12,701 bases of DNA, from the NCBI GenBank assembly GCA_965602635.1, contig CBFCZU010000126.1:1-12701 (forward strand), read 5' to 3'. The notes below the pieces were generated by a model. It did no database searches. It worked only from the letters and a program-made list of their open reading frames with translations, and had not been told where the DNA came from. Below are positions 12,701 to 12,701 of the stretch, piece after piece. The translations under genes and the position numbers were made by a program. This stretch comes from CBFCZU01 sp965602635 (GTDB lineage Bacteria > Planctomycetota > Phycisphaerae > SM23-33). How positions within the stretch are numbered: the stretch's first letter is position 1; every line of letters begins with the position of its first letter.

Positions 12701-12701
12701 C

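Noticed and set aside
1..12701. tRNA, rRNA, CRISPR, insertion sequence or defence system
   Set aside because: I looked on both strands for cloverleaf ends, regular repeat-spacer units, transposase motifs and nuclease or helicase motifs and saw none.

Overview
The window reads as a GC-rich chromosome fragment from a Planctomycetota-like bacterium (Verrucomicrobiota/Lentisphaerota are possible alternatives). The inference rests on four things: a PEP-CTERM sorting tail, a large DUF4091-type glycosidase, a heparinase II/III-type lyase, and a pair of five-helix membrane proteins of a type I associate with planctomycetes. No rRNA, tRNA, CRISPR array, transposase gene or phage gene was seen.

Layout. 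(1) 1-1702, + strand: the end of an unknown gene, one or two doubtful micro-ORFs, then two tightly coupled and apparently paralogous membrane proteins (185-910, 910-1563), then a 51-residue single-helix ORF (1547-1702) whose end runs 20 nt into the convergent gene. (2) 5243-1683, - strand: a two-gene unit with a 9-nt gap. It encodes a secreted protein that looks like a tandem duplication of one domain, and a 766-residue secreted protein with a transglutaminase-like domain that has lost its catalytic Cys and His. (3) 5244-5612: a non-coding spacer with a promoter candidate, a dyad and a REP-like inverted repeat that may also act as terminator. (4) 8477-5613, - strand: a 954-residue secreted multidomain DUF4091 glycosidase. 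(5) 8478-8957: a divergent promoter region with a hairpin-rich leader. (6) 8958-10412, + strand: a PEP-CTERM protein with two calcium-loop motifs and a papain/C39-like Cys-His-Asp arrangement, followed by a strong hairpin. (7) 10413-10751: a spacer with a sigma70-like promoter overlapped by a 15-nt palindrome. (8) 10752-12590, + strand: a heparinase II/III family protein without an obvious signal peptide. (9) 12591-12701: a run of strong hairpins.

How the parts may work together: the right-hand two thirds looks like a surface or secreted carbohydrate-processing neighbourhood (secreted glycosidase, uronate-type lyase, surface-sorted putative peptidase). The genes sit in separate transcription units and there is no transporter, sulfatase or regulator in view, so a single pathway is not shown. 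I found no clear new defence or mobile system. The most unusual items are the inactive-looking transglutaminase with its duplicated-domain partner, the PEP-CTERM cysteine-peptidase-like protein, and several compact regulatory and hairpin structures.
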